Assembly (NCBI GenBank): GCA_039190275.1
Contig: JBCCYF010000094.1
Coordinates: 1-16,515 of the forward strand
Length of the DNA stretch: 16,515 nucleotides
Direction of reading: 5' to 3'
Origin: Halovulum sp039190275
Lineage (GTDB): Bacteria; Pseudomonadota; Alphaproteobacteria; Rhodobacterales; Rhodobacteraceae
The notes under the pieces are model-generated. The model saw nothing but the letters and a program-made list of their open reading frames with translations. It was not told the origin of the DNA and made no database searches. Both the position numbers and the translations under genes were made by a program. Shown here piece after piece: positions 1 through 6,888 of this stretch (the stretch's first letter is position 1; the number at the start of each line of letters is the position of its first letter).

Positions 1-140
1 CCGTCAATCTCGTCATACGCCTTGAAATCCCCAAACTGCTTGGTAATCGCAGCCGTCAGCGTCGTCTTGCCGTGATCAACGTGACCTATCGTTCCGATGT
101 TCACATGCGGCTTGTTACGCTCAAACTTTTCCTTTGCCAT
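1..140 (-). CDS. tuf: Elongation factor Tu, N-terminal part (cut by window edge)
   Basis: EF-Tu is the cytoplasmic GTPase that delivers aminoacyl-tRNA to the ribosome. Only the first 46 codons are in the window; the gene continues leftwards. The visible peptide begins MAKEKFERNKPHVNIGTIGH and carries the P-loop GHVDHGKT at residues 19-26, which is diagnostic of EF-Tu. The ATG at 140 is preceded by AAGGAC (148-153 on the complement) at normal spacing. No fusA lies directly upstream; instead there is a leader of about 200 bases and a divergent MFS gene. Many alphaproteobacteria carry two tuf copies, one behind fusA and one heading a tRNA-Trp/secE/nusG region. The separate promoter region here suggests the latter type, but that is inference because the downstream side is not visible. 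Confidence 0.97.
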   Translation of the reverse strand, partial: MAKEKFERNKPHVNIGTIGHVDHGKTTLTAAITKQFGDFKAYDEID

Positions 141-164
141 GCGCCTTGTCCTTACACCTTGTCG

Positions 165-182
165 CGCCCCGTGACCGGGGCG
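165..182 (-). other. GC-rich hairpin in the tuf leader
   Basis: CGCCCCG (165-171) and CGGGGCG (176-182) are a perfect 7-bp inverted repeat around a 4-base loop. It lies about 25 bases upstream of the tuf start codon, so it falls in the 5' untranslated leader if transcription starts further upstream. No T-run follows on either strand, so it does not look like a terminator. It could stabilise the mRNA or modulate initiation. Confidence 0.5.
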
Positions 183-200
183 TTGGATTTCGATGCGCGC

Positions 201-229
201 GATGTAGTGTGCGCGCGCGCGAAAAACAA
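201..229 (-). promoter_or_regulatory. Candidate tuf promoter
   Basis: On the minus strand TTGTTT (224-229) and TACATC (201-206) are separated by exactly 17 bases. The -35 matches consensus at 4 of 6 positions; the -10 is weak, matching at 3 of 6. The spacer is mostly an alternating GC tract (207-221). Position and spacing fit a promoter for tuf with a leader of about 55 bases. The call rests on sequence only. Confidence 0.35.
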
Positions 230-345
230 CAGCAAACTGCCGCGGGCTGCCGCATCCGAAAACGCCACGTCATGTCGGAAACCGATGCGCGGTCAGGCAG
301 TCAGCCGTCTAGGCTTGACCCACGCTTGAGAAGGCCCGCAGAGCG

Positions 346-1560
346 ATGCGCATGATCATCTCTTTCACCGCCCTTTTCGTTTCGGTGGCATTGCTGCAAC
401 TCAGCTCGGGCGCCATCGGTCCATTGGATGTTCTGTCAGGGCTACAGGAGGGGTTCACCACCACCCAGGTCGGCACCCTGGGATCGGCTCACTTCGCCGG
501 TTTCTTCGTCGGCTGCTGGTGGGCACCGCGGTTGATGGGCGGTGTTGGCCACAACCGCGCTTTCGCCGCATTCGCAGCCCTTGGTGTGATCGGCGCGCTT
601 GGACATACGCTGTTCATTGACCCACTTGGCTGGGCCGCACTGCGCCTGATGACCGGGCTGTCGATTGCGGGCTGTTACACGGTGGTCGAGGCTTGGCTGC
701 AAGCCAAGGTCACAAACCAGACCCGGGGGCGGGTCTTGGGGGTCTATCGGCTGGTCGACCAAGGTGCCGCACTGGTCGCCCAGCTCATGATCGGTGTGCT
801 CGAACCCGCATCCTACGTGTCCTACAACATCCTTGCCATCCTATGCTGTGCCAGCGTTCTTCCACTGATGCTTACCAAAACACGGGCGCCCACTGCCGAA
901 AAAGCGCCCCGGCTGCGCCCTTGGAAAGTTCTCAAGCTCTCCCCGCTGGCCGCGGCCGGTGTCATCGTGGCGGGCGTGACCACCCCGGCCTTCCGCATGG
1001 TAGGGCCGATTTACGGGCAGGAGGTCGGTTTGCGCGCCGACCAAATAGGCCTCTTCCTTGCTGCCGCCGTGCTGGGCGGCGCTCTGGCGCAAGTCCCTGC
1101 CGGATGGCTGGCCGACCGCTTCGACCGGCGCCACGTGCTGATCGGGGTCTCGGTCGCCGCAGCCGTGGTCTCTACCGGCATCACACTTCTGGGACCCGGC
1201 TCACAAACCCTGATATTCGCGGCCAGTTTTCTGTTTGGCCTTGTATCCCTCCCCGTCTTTTCGATCTCCGCCGCGCATGCCAATGACTTCGCCACGCCCG
1301 AACAGGCGGTCGAGGTGTCGGCTGGCCTGATGTTCCTCTACGGCCTGGGCGCCATCGCGGCCCCGCTGCTTGGATCCGCCCTCATCGCGCACTTCGGACC
1401 GGGCAGCCTTTTTGCGATGATCACTGCCGCCCATCTGGCCCTGATCGCCTTCGGCGTGATCCGCATGCGGGTCCGCGCCACGTCCGCGACACGCACACGC
1501 TACAGCTATGTCCCCCGTACCAGTTTCCTCGTCGGCCGCCTGCTGGGCCGTCGCCGCTGA
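346..1560 (+). CDS. MFS transporter (YcaD-like)
   Basis: A 404-residue integral inner-membrane protein with about 12 hydrophobic segments, the first at residues 3-27 and the last ending near residue 375, followed by a short basic tail ending GRRR. The loop GWLADRFDRR near residues 254-263 is the familiar major-facilitator motif between helices 8 and 9, and RGRVLGVYRLVDQG near 127-140 resembles the conserved segment of the YcaD/UPF0226 group. Proteins of this type are proton-driven exporters or uptake carriers; the substrate cannot be read from sequence. The start at 346 has GAGAAGG (328-334) 11 bases upstream, and a second ATG at 352 is also possible. It diverges from tuf and is separated from metG by two strong hairpins, so it is probably a single-gene transcript. 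Confidence 0.88.
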   Translation: MRMIISFTALFVSVALLQLSSGAIGPLDVLSGLQEGFTTTQVGTLGSAHFAGFFVGCWWAPRLMGGVGHNRAFAAFAALGVIGALGHTLFIDPLGWAALRLMTGLSIAGCYTVVEAWLQAKVTNQTRGRVLGVYRLVDQGAALVAQLMIGVLEPASYVSYNILAILCCASVLPLMLTKTRAPTAEKAPRLRPWKVLKLSPLAAAGVIVAGVTTPAFRMVGPIYGQEVGLRADQIGLFLAAAVLGGALAQVPAGWLADRFDRRHVLIGVSVAAAVVSTGITLLGPGSQTLIFAASFLFGLVSLPVFSISAAHANDFATPEQAVEVSAGLMFLYGLGAIAAPLLGSALIAHFGPGSLFAMITAAHLALIAFGVIRMRVRATSATRTRYSYVPRTSFLVGRLLGRRR

Positions 1561-1591
1561 TCCTGAACGAACACACGCGCCAGGCGCCGGC

Positions 1592-1636
1592 GCCGGGGCA
1601 CCCGCCCCGGCTTATGGACTTGCCCCGGCACGGGGC
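1592..1636 (+). terminator. Tandem hairpins after the MFS gene, possible terminator
   Basis: Two perfect hairpins lie in the MFS-metG gap. The first is GCCGGGGC (1592-1599) pairing with GCCCCGGC (1604-1611), 8 bp with a 4-base loop. The second is GCCCCG (1622-1627) pairing with CGGGGC (1631-1636) around a 3-base loop. The arms are similar enough that the 1604-1611 arm and the 1631-1636 arm could also pair, giving alternative folds. Only a short, poor T stretch follows the first, so intrinsic termination is plausible but not certain. Confidence 0.45.
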
Positions 1637-1719
1637 TCGACCAGGTAGCCCGTCCTGCCGGTTGCCGCACCGGGAATGATCCCGTATGGAGAACGCCGCA
1701 ACCCAGCAAAGGCTCGGAC

Positions 1720-3462
1720 ATGGCACGTGTTCTCATCACCTCGGCGATCCCGTACATCAACGGGATCAAGCACCTCGGCAATCTGGTGGGCTCGCAGCTT
1801 CCATCGGACGTCTACGCCCGGTACATGCGCGCCCGGGGCCATGAGGTGATGCACATCTGCGCCACCGATGAACATGGCACCCCGGCCGAGCTGGCCGCGG
1901 CCAAGGCCGGACTTCCGGTAGCCGAGTTCTGCGCGATAATGTGGGAAAAGCAGGCGGCACTGGCCAAGGGTTTCAGCCTCGCCTTTGATCACTTCGGCCG
2001 CTCGTCCAGCCAGCGGAACCACCGCCTGACGCAGCACTTCGCGGGGCGTCTGGCGGATGCCGGGCTGATTGCCGAGGTCAGCGAAAAAATGATCTATTCT
2101 CCAAGCGACGGTCGGTTTCTGCCAGATCGGTATGTTGAGGGCACCTGCCCAAACTGCGGTTATGAGCGCGCCCGCGGCGACCAGTGCGAGAACTGTACCA
2201 AGCAACTTGAACCAACCGACCTGCTGAACCCGCGGTCTGCTGTCTCCGGCGCGACCGATCTGGAGCTGCGCGAAACCAAGCACCTGCACCTGCGACAGTC
2301 AGCCATGGCGGATCAACTCCAGACCTGGATCGACAGCAAAACCGATTGGCCGATGCTCACGACCTCCATCGCGAAGAAATGGCTCAAAGACGGTGACGGG
2401 CTTCAGGATCGCGGGATCACCCGGGACCTCGACTGGGGTATCCCGGTCAAAAGGGGCGACCAGGATTGGCCAGGCATGCAAGGCAAGGTCTTCTACGTCT
2501 GGTTCGATGCACCCATCGAGTACATCTCTGCTACAGCAGAATGGGCCGATGCAAACGGCCTGCCGGACGCCGCCTGGGAACGCTGGTGGCGCACCGACAA
2601 GGGTGCGGACAACGTTCGATACGTCCAGTTCATGGGCAAGGACAACGTGCCCTTCCATACCCTCAGCTTTCCAGCCACGATCCTTGGATCTGGGGAACCG
2701 TGGAAACTGGTCGATTACATCAAATCCTTCAACTTCCTGAACTACCAGGGCGGTCAGTTTTCCACGTCGCAGGGCCGCGGCGTCTTTCAGGATCAGGCCT
2801 TGGAAATCCTTCCGGCCGACTATTGGCGCTGGTGGTTGATGTCGAATGTCCCCGAGGGATCTGACAGTGAGTTTACGTGGGAGCAGTTTCAGTCCGGAAC
2901 AAACAAGGACCTGGCCGATGTCCTGGGCAACTTTGTCAGCCGGATCACCAAGTTCTGCCGGTCACGGTTTGGCGAAGCTGTCCCAACCGGCGGTGTGTCG
3001 GCCGCCGAGGATAGCACATCCTCGGATACGGATGGTCACGCGCTCTGCCAAAACCTTCAGAAGCTCCTTGATGACTACACCGCGCACATGGATGCACTGG
3101 AGTTTCGCAAAGCGGCCGCCACGCTGCGCGCCATCTGGGCTGCGGGCAATGAGTATCTGCAAACTGCCGCGCCCTGGACCAGCTTCAAAACAGACCCCGA
3201 ACAGGCCGCCCAGGTGGTGCGACTGGCCCTCAATCTCGTCCGCTTTTACGGCATCGTCTCGGCCCCGTTCCTCCCCAACACCGCGCGTGTGCTGTCCGAG
3301 GCCATGCAGGTGACCGACACCGCGTGGCCCGAAGACATAGGCGACGCCCTGTCCGCACTTGCACCCGGCCATGTGTTCAGTACACCAGATGTTCTGTTCG
3401 CCAAAATCACCGATGAGCAACGCAGCGACTGGGAGAGCCGTTTCGCTGGAAGCAGCAGCTAG
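1720..3462 (+). CDS. metG: Methionine-tRNA ligase
   Basis: Charges tRNA-Met with methionine in the cytoplasm. The 580-residue product has the class I layout: ATP-binding HLGN at residues 18-21, a zinc knuckle CPNC (143-146) / CENC (156-159), the methionine-pocket region WFDAPIEYIS (261-270), and the KMSKS-equivalent FSTS at 347-350. It then runs through the helical anticodon-binding domain to the end; there is no C-terminal Trbp111-like extension, so it is the short form. The residue before FSTS, where the motif's first lysine is expected, is Q346. A hydrophilic Ser/Asp-rich stretch lies near residues 428-440. The ATG at 1720 follows AAAGG (1708-1712) with 7 bases between. The gene stands alone after the MFS hairpins and may share a transcript with the TPR gene downstream. 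Confidence 0.97.
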   Translation: MARVLITSAIPYINGIKHLGNLVGSQLPSDVYARYMRARGHEVMHICATDEHGTPAELAAAKAGLPVAEFCAIMWEKQAALAKGFSLAFDHFGRSSSQRNHRLTQHFAGRLADAGLIAEVSEKMIYSPSDGRFLPDRYVEGTCPNCGYERARGDQCENCTKQLEPTDLLNPRSAVSGATDLELRETKHLHLRQSAMADQLQTWIDSKTDWPMLTTSIAKKWLKDGDGLQDRGITRDLDWGIPVKRGDQDWPGMQGKVFYVWFDAPIEYISATAEWADANGLPDAAWERWWRTDKGADNVRYVQFMGKDNVPFHTLSFPATILGSGEPWKLVDYIKSFNFLNYQGGQFSTSQGRGVFQDQALEILPADYWRWWLMSNVPEGSDSEFTWEQFQSGTNKDLADVLGNFVSRITKFCRSRFGEAVPTGGVSAAEDSTSSDTDGHALCQNLQKLLDDYTAHMDALEFRKAAATLRAIWAAGNEYLQTAAPWTSFKTDPEQAAQVVRLALNLVRFYGIVSAPFLPNTARVLSEAMQVTDTAWPEDIGDALSALAPGHVFSTPDVLFAKITDEQRSDWESRFAGSSS

Positions 3463-3477
3463 GCAGCGGTCCATGGT

Positions 3478-3497
3478 GCTTGACTTTGGAGTCAAGC
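3478..3497 (+). other. Perfect hairpin between metG and the TPR gene
   Basis: GCTTGACT (3478-3485) and AGTCAAGC (3490-3497) form a perfect 8-bp stem with a TTGG loop, 16 bases after the metG stop and 16 before the next start. GAGTC at 3489-3493 is a GANTC site, the target of the CcrM methylase common in alphaproteobacteria. No T-run follows, so it may be an mRNA-processing or stability element, or a weak terminator. Confidence 0.5.
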
Positions 3498-3513
3498 GCA
3501 GCACCCTTGCACC

Positions 3514-4050
3514 ATGAAATGTGTTCTTCTTCTATGTCTGCTGCCGCTACCGGTCTGGGCCGCTTGCCCGCCCGAGGTCAACCGCGCGGACGACCGCGCG
3601 GCCCTTCACACGGGCCTGCTGAATGCCGGGTCCGAGGCCGAGGCGCAGCGCATCGCGAGCGCGCTTTGGGAGATTTGGCTGACCGCACCGGACGCCCAGG
3701 CGCAGGAACTGCTGGACCGTGGCATGGATCTGCGGCAAGCATTTGATTTTGCGGCGTCCGAGGCCGCGCTGGACGAACTGCTCAGCTATTGTCCGACATA
3801 TCCAGAGGCGCACAATCAACGCGCTTTCACCCGCTTCATGCGCGGGGATTTCGAAGGTGCACTTGTGGATATCGACGCAACCCTCTCGCTGAACCCCTAT
3901 CATTTCGGCGCCCTATCGGGCCGGGTCCTGGTGCTGTTGCAGCAGGGACGCGCTACGCAGGCACAAGATGCCCTGCGCGAAGCGCTCAAGGTACACCCCT
4001 ATCTTCGCGAGCGCGCCCTTTTGACCGAGAGCCCGGGCGATGACATCTGA
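3514..4050 (+). CDS. Secreted tetratricopeptide-repeat protein
   Basis: A 178-residue protein of unknown specific role. Residues 1-16 form a hydrophobic signal peptide ending VWA-A, a usable signal peptidase I site. The following cysteine at 18 is noticeable, but the segment WAAC is a poor lipobox, so periplasmic location is preferred over lipoprotein. About three TPR-like helix pairs follow, near residues 62-95, 96-129 and 130-163. The second is clearest: AHNQRAF...GDFEGALVDIDATLSLNP. TPRs bind partner proteins. The start has no clear Shine-Dalgarno sequence, so the exact start is somewhat uncertain, though it yields a proper signal peptide. The end overlaps the next gene by 11 bases, indicating co-transcription and probable translational coupling with the GFA-family protein. 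Confidence 0.82.
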   Translation: MKCVLLLCLLPLPVWAACPPEVNRADDRAALHTGLLNAGSEAEAQRIASALWEIWLTAPDAQAQELLDRGMDLRQAFDFAASEAALDELLSYCPTYPEAHNQRAFTRFMRGDFEGALVDIDATLSLNPYHFGALSGRVLVLLQQGRATQAQDALREALKVHPYLRERALLTESPGDDI

Positions 4051-4432
4051 AGCTGACCTTGCGCCCGGTCGCTACAGCGCCACCTGCCATTGCGGCGCGG
4101 TTGAACTTGAACTCAACCTGCCAAAGGGGCTGGATACGCCGCGCCGGTGCACCTGCTCGTTCTGCTCGCGACGCGGGGCGATTGCGGTGACCGTACCGCT
4201 GGGCGATCTGCGTGTGGTCAAAGGCGGCACGCTGAAGCTCGATACCTTCAACACAGGTGTCGCGCAGCACTATTTCTGCAGCACCTGCGGTATCTACACG
4301 CATCATCAGAGGCGTTCGAACCCGAACGAGTACGGTGTGAACGCCGCAAATATCGAAGGGGTCGCGGTATGGACCCTGGATCCTGTCGCGTGGAACGACG
4401 GGGTTAATCATCCGAGTGATCGAAACAATTGA
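4040..4432 (+). CDS. GFA / CENP-V family zinc-binding protein
   Basis: A 130-residue cytoplasmic protein with the cysteine pattern of the GFA (glutathione-dependent formaldehyde-activating enzyme-like) fold: CHC at 16-18, CTCSFC at 37-42 and CSTC at 80-83, followed by the typical GVNAANIEGV segment at 99-108. These cysteines bind structural and catalytic zinc ions. The founding member assists glutathione-formaldehyde adduct formation, but most family members have no proven substrate, so only the family is assigned. No formaldehyde-oxidation genes are nearby. The ATG at 4040 lies inside the end of the TPR gene in another frame, the usual arrangement for coupled translation. Its stop codon is embedded in a perfect -35 element for the next gene. 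Confidence 0.88.
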   Translation: MTSEADLAPGRYSATCHCGAVELELNLPKGLDTPRRCTCSFCSRRGAIAVTVPLGDLRVVKGGTLKLDTFNTGVAQHYFCSTCGIYTHHQRRSNPNEYGVNAANIEGVAVWTLDPVAWNDGVNHPSDRNN

Positions 4433-4458
4433 CACGTCCCGCAGAATACAGGCCTAGT
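4429..4458 (+). promoter_or_regulatory. Candidate promoter of the membrane cNMP-binding-fold gene
   Basis: TTGACA (4429-4434) is a perfect -35 hexamer that contains the TGA stop of the GFA gene. The best -10 at permitted spacing is CCTAGT (4453-4458) 18 bases on, a 3/6 match. The -35 is strong and the -10 poor, so activator help or a different -10 is possible. It would give a leader of about 25 bases before the GTG at 4490. Confidence 0.35.
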
Positions 4459-4489
4459 CTGACCTGAAGTCTGCGTCAGGGTTACATCC

Positions 4490-5185
4490 GTGTCTGAAGT
4501 ATTTGAATTCCATCAAGTGTCCATCCACGCGGCCGCGGCCTTTGCTGTTCTTGCGTTCCTAAGTCGAAATCAGATTTCCCTGCGCTTCATGCTTTTGTTC
4601 AGCAACCTGCTGTATGCGGCTTTTTACCTGTCGCAGCCCGATGCCCCGCTTGTGCAGGCCGCCGCCTGGAGCTTTGCCATGACCGTCAGCAATGGTCTGA
4701 TGATCGGGCTCTTGTTGTGGGAGCGTGTGGCCAGACCCATGGACCGTGTGAACCGCAGGTTGTTCGAAGCGTTCGGACGGCCCATTCCCGGGCATTTCAG
4801 GCGTATCATACGGCATGGCAAACGCAAAACCACCTCTCAGGAGGTCTGCGTACTCGAGGATGGCAAGGTGCCCGCCGAGATCTTTTTCCTGTTTGAGGGT
4901 GAAGCCCATATCGCCTTGGGGGATCGGGTGATTACCCTGCATAATCCCCGTTTCTTTGGCGAGCTTTCCTACACGCTCAGCCAACCGGCCACCGGCACCG
5001 TCTGGTTCTCAAAAGGCTCGGAATATATTGTCTGGGAGCGGGAAAAACTCGACGAGGTTTTTCGGCGCTCACCGGTCCTAAGGGCCACGTTCGAACAGTT
5101 TCTGACCCGGGATATGGCGCGCAAACTCTCGGACGCGGGACATACACACAGATCCGAACCGCCGCACGAGATGCAGGCAACGTGA
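4490..5185 (+). CDS. Membrane-anchored cyclic-nucleotide-binding-fold (Popeye-like) protein
   Basis: A 231-residue protein with three hydrophobic segments at the N-terminus (about residues 12-25, 32-48 and 54-77), a short basic linker (82-113), then a beta-rich region (115-173) and C-terminal helices (182-213). The beta region has the outline of a cyclic-nucleotide-binding domain: FFLFEGEAHIAL as the central strands and FFGELSYTLSQPATG (155-169) in the phosphate-binding cassette position. Three helices plus one such domain is the Popeye layout. The usual cassette arginine (P-R-A) is replaced by alanine (QPATG), so cAMP or cGMP binding is not assured. The start is GTG with CAGGG about 8 bases upstream; no earlier alternative is better. 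It converges on the DUF2177 gene with only 7 bases between them. Specific function is not known. Confidence 0.75.
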   Translation: MSEVFEFHQVSIHAAAAFAVLAFLSRNQISLRFMLLFSNLLYAAFYLSQPDAPLVQAAAWSFAMTVSNGLMIGLLLWERVARPMDRVNRRLFEAFGRPIPGHFRRIIRHGKRKTTSQEVCVLEDGKVPAEIFFLFEGEAHIALGDRVITLHNPRFFGELSYTLSQPATGTVWFSKGSEYIVWEREKLDEVFRRSPVLRATFEQFLTRDMARKLSDAGHTHRSEPPHEMQAT

Positions 5186-5192
5186 AACGTCG

Positions 5193-5591
5193 CTAGTTCA
5201 AAGCACGACCGATGGCAAAACCCGCGCCGGCTGTCACGGTCGTCAGAAACATGCCCCAGGCCGTATCGCTAATCACCATTGTCCAGGTCCAGCCGCGAAG
5301 GGTGGTCATATTGGTAAACTCATAGGTGCCATAGGCCAGAAACCCAAGGATCGCGGCATTGAACAGCGCCAGCCCCAGGGCGTTTTCCTTAAGCGCGGGC
5401 ATTGTACAGAAGTACAGAATTCCCACGATGTAAAGCAGGTAAAAACCAGCTGCGGCGCCCAGTTGGATTTCCGGGCGCAACAGTGCGCCGACATGGCGTT
5501 CAAACAAAGGTCGCATCACAGTGGTGAGCCAAACCGCGTCGACAACCAGAAAGGTAAGCAGGCTGCCAAGGTAGATCCATACAATCGTCAT
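5193..5591 (-). CDS. DUF2177 family membrane protein
   Basis: A 132-residue inner-membrane protein with four hydrophobic segments (about residues 4-24, 42-63, 70-88 and 102-130). The N-terminus IYLGSLLTFLVVDAVWL and the central FNAAILGFLAYGTYEFTNMTTLRGW match what I recall of the DUF2177 family, whose function is not established. The start is well supported: GGAGG sits 5 bases before the ATG at 5591. It is transcribed alone or downstream of the GGDEF gene. A gap of 187 bases with a perfect -35 hexamer and a dyad suggests its own promoter. Its stop is 7 bases from the convergent membrane-sensor gene, leaving no room for a separate terminator. Confidence 0.85.
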   Translation of the reverse strand: MTIVWIYLGSLLTFLVVDAVWLTTVMRPLFERHVGALLRPEIQLGAAAGFYLLYIVGILYFCTMPALKENALGLALFNAAILGFLAYGTYEFTNMTTLRGWTWTMVISDTAWGMFLTTVTAGAGFAIGRALN

Positions 5592-5656
5592 CGTGTCCTC
5601 CGCGATCTGGAGGTGATCTATGCCGGGGCTTCCGGATATCCAGCGCGCGAGGCATG

Positions 5657-5670
5657 TGACACGCTGTCAA
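5657..5670 (-). promoter_or_regulatory. Dyad overlapping a perfect -35 upstream of the DUF2177 gene
   Basis: TGACA (5657-5661) and TGTCA (5665-5669) form an inverted repeat with a 3-base centre. On the minus strand TTGACA (5670-5665) is a perfect -35, about 75 bases before the DUF2177 start codon. The sequence at normal -10 distance is GC-rich and unconvincing. A repressor or activator site at a regulated promoter is a reasonable reading. The rest of the 5592-5778 gap shows nothing I can assign. Confidence 0.35.
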
Positions 5671-5778
5671 ACGCCAGTCCCACGGATCCGCATTAAGGGC
5701 GGAGCAGCAGCTTGTGAAGATCTCGGATGGCTGTGCCGGGTTGTGGCTCGGGGTTTGAGAGCAAGCGTTTTCCCGGGG

Positions 5779-6843
5779 CTATTGGATCACGGTACGGTCC
5801 TGACCATCCCGTTGCGCCTGAAGCAGCGCTTTGTCAGACCGCTCGATCAGATCTGTGCGCCCGTCTCCCTCGGTCAAAGTTGTCCCGCCAAATGAAACCG
5901 ACATGGTGCCGATCTTGGCACCGGTTTCGCGCGCAACGAAATCCACCATCCTCAGCCGTTTGCGAATGCGCTCAGCCGCCATGAACCCCGACTGACCATC
6001 GGCATCGGGGATCAGAATCGCGAATTTGGCGCCGGCAAATCGCGACGCGACCTCGCGCCCTGGCAGTTCTTTGTCCATTTGCTCGGCAAAGGTTTTCAGA
6101 ATGCTGTCGGCGACTGTGATCCCGTGCGCCCGTGACACCGCGTCCAGATTGTCAAGTTGCGCAAGCAGAAGGCACAGCGTCTGTTTCCTAAGCCGGGCTT
6201 CAAAGATTGCGCTGTCCAGATGTTCGTCCATCATTCGCCGGTTTGGCAAGCCGGTCAGATAGTCCGTGTTTGCGGTCCGCTTTGCCTCGATCAGTTCGCC
6301 CTTCAGCTTGGCCACCTGCGCGCGGTTCTTTTCAAGCTGAATTGTCACCCGCTGGGTGGATTGTATCTGCTCCTGATTGGCGCGGTGCAGTTGTTTAATA
6401 ACATCCGTCACTTCGCGTTTGGACGATCCGACCACAAGGTTCTGCTTTACATTCCTGAGTGCCCCGGAAAAAACCGACTGGTCGCGCAGGTTTTCATCCA
6501 TCGCTTCGGTGACGTTGCCCAGGGTCCGCTGCAGCGTGTTTCCAATATCCGCAATCTGGTCCGTCATCGAAGATGGCGAGATATGGGTTTGATAAAGCTC
6601 TGTCAGCATATCCGTGTGGATCGGTTCGCCGGTGTTCAGCGCAAGGTCGATCGCCTCGTTCACCGCCTCACTGCTGCGCGCGGCATAGGTGTACCAGACT
6701 TCATAGATATATGGCGTCAGCGGGGTATCGTTCTTCTGAGCAAATGCGATCGCCCTGGACGCGACATCGTCATCCGAAACCGAACGGTTTGCGGATGACT
6801 GTTCGTGGGACAATTGTCTGGATGAAGCTGATCCTGAAAACAT
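5779..6843 (-). CDS. GGDEF-domain protein with degenerate active site
   Basis: A 354-residue cytoplasmic protein. Residues about 30-95 form a helical domain often found in front of alphaproteobacterial GGDEF domains (YEVWYTYAARSSEAVNEAID). A coiled-coil-like helix spans about 150-192 and leads to DYLTGLPNRR (194-203) and the GGDEF fold up to residue 354. The signature site reads AGAKF (270-274) instead of GGDEF, and the first metal-binding aspartate is Q229 (AQLD). The upstream inhibitory RxxD site is also absent (PGRE). Diguanylate cyclase activity is therefore unlikely; a c-di-GMP, GTP or protein-binding regulatory role is more plausible. The start at 6843 is chosen because GAAAGGG lies just upstream; an ATG 33 bases earlier has no ribosome site. 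It lies 131 bases downstream of argF on the same strand. Confidence 0.85.
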   Translation of the reverse strand: MFSGSASSRQLSHEQSSANRSVSDDDVASRAIAFAQKNDTPLTPYIYEVWYTYAARSSEAVNEAIDLALNTGEPIHTDMLTELYQTHISPSSMTDQIADIGNTLQRTLGNVTEAMDENLRDQSVFSGALRNVKQNLVVGSSKREVTDVIKQLHRANQEQIQSTQRVTIQLEKNRAQVAKLKGELIEAKRTANTDYLTGLPNRRMMDEHLDSAIFEARLRKQTLCLLLAQLDNLDAVSRAHGITVADSILKTFAEQMDKELPGREVASRFAGAKFAILIPDADGQSGFMAAERIRKRLRMVDFVARETGAKIGTMSVSFGGTTLTEGDGRTDLIERSDKALLQAQRDGQDRTVIQ

Positions 6844-6888
6844 CTGAAACCCTTTCGCCCGCGCTCCACACCACATAGATTGGATGGT

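Noticed and set aside
1612..2289. A 225-codon minus-strand ORF opposite metG
   Set aside because: It is antisense to the clear MetRS coding frame, shows no recognisable motif, and long opposite-strand ORFs are expected in GC-rich DNA.
6844..6876. A longer start for the GGDEF protein at 6876
   Set aside because: No Shine-Dalgarno sequence precedes it, while GAAAGGG precedes the ATG at 6843.
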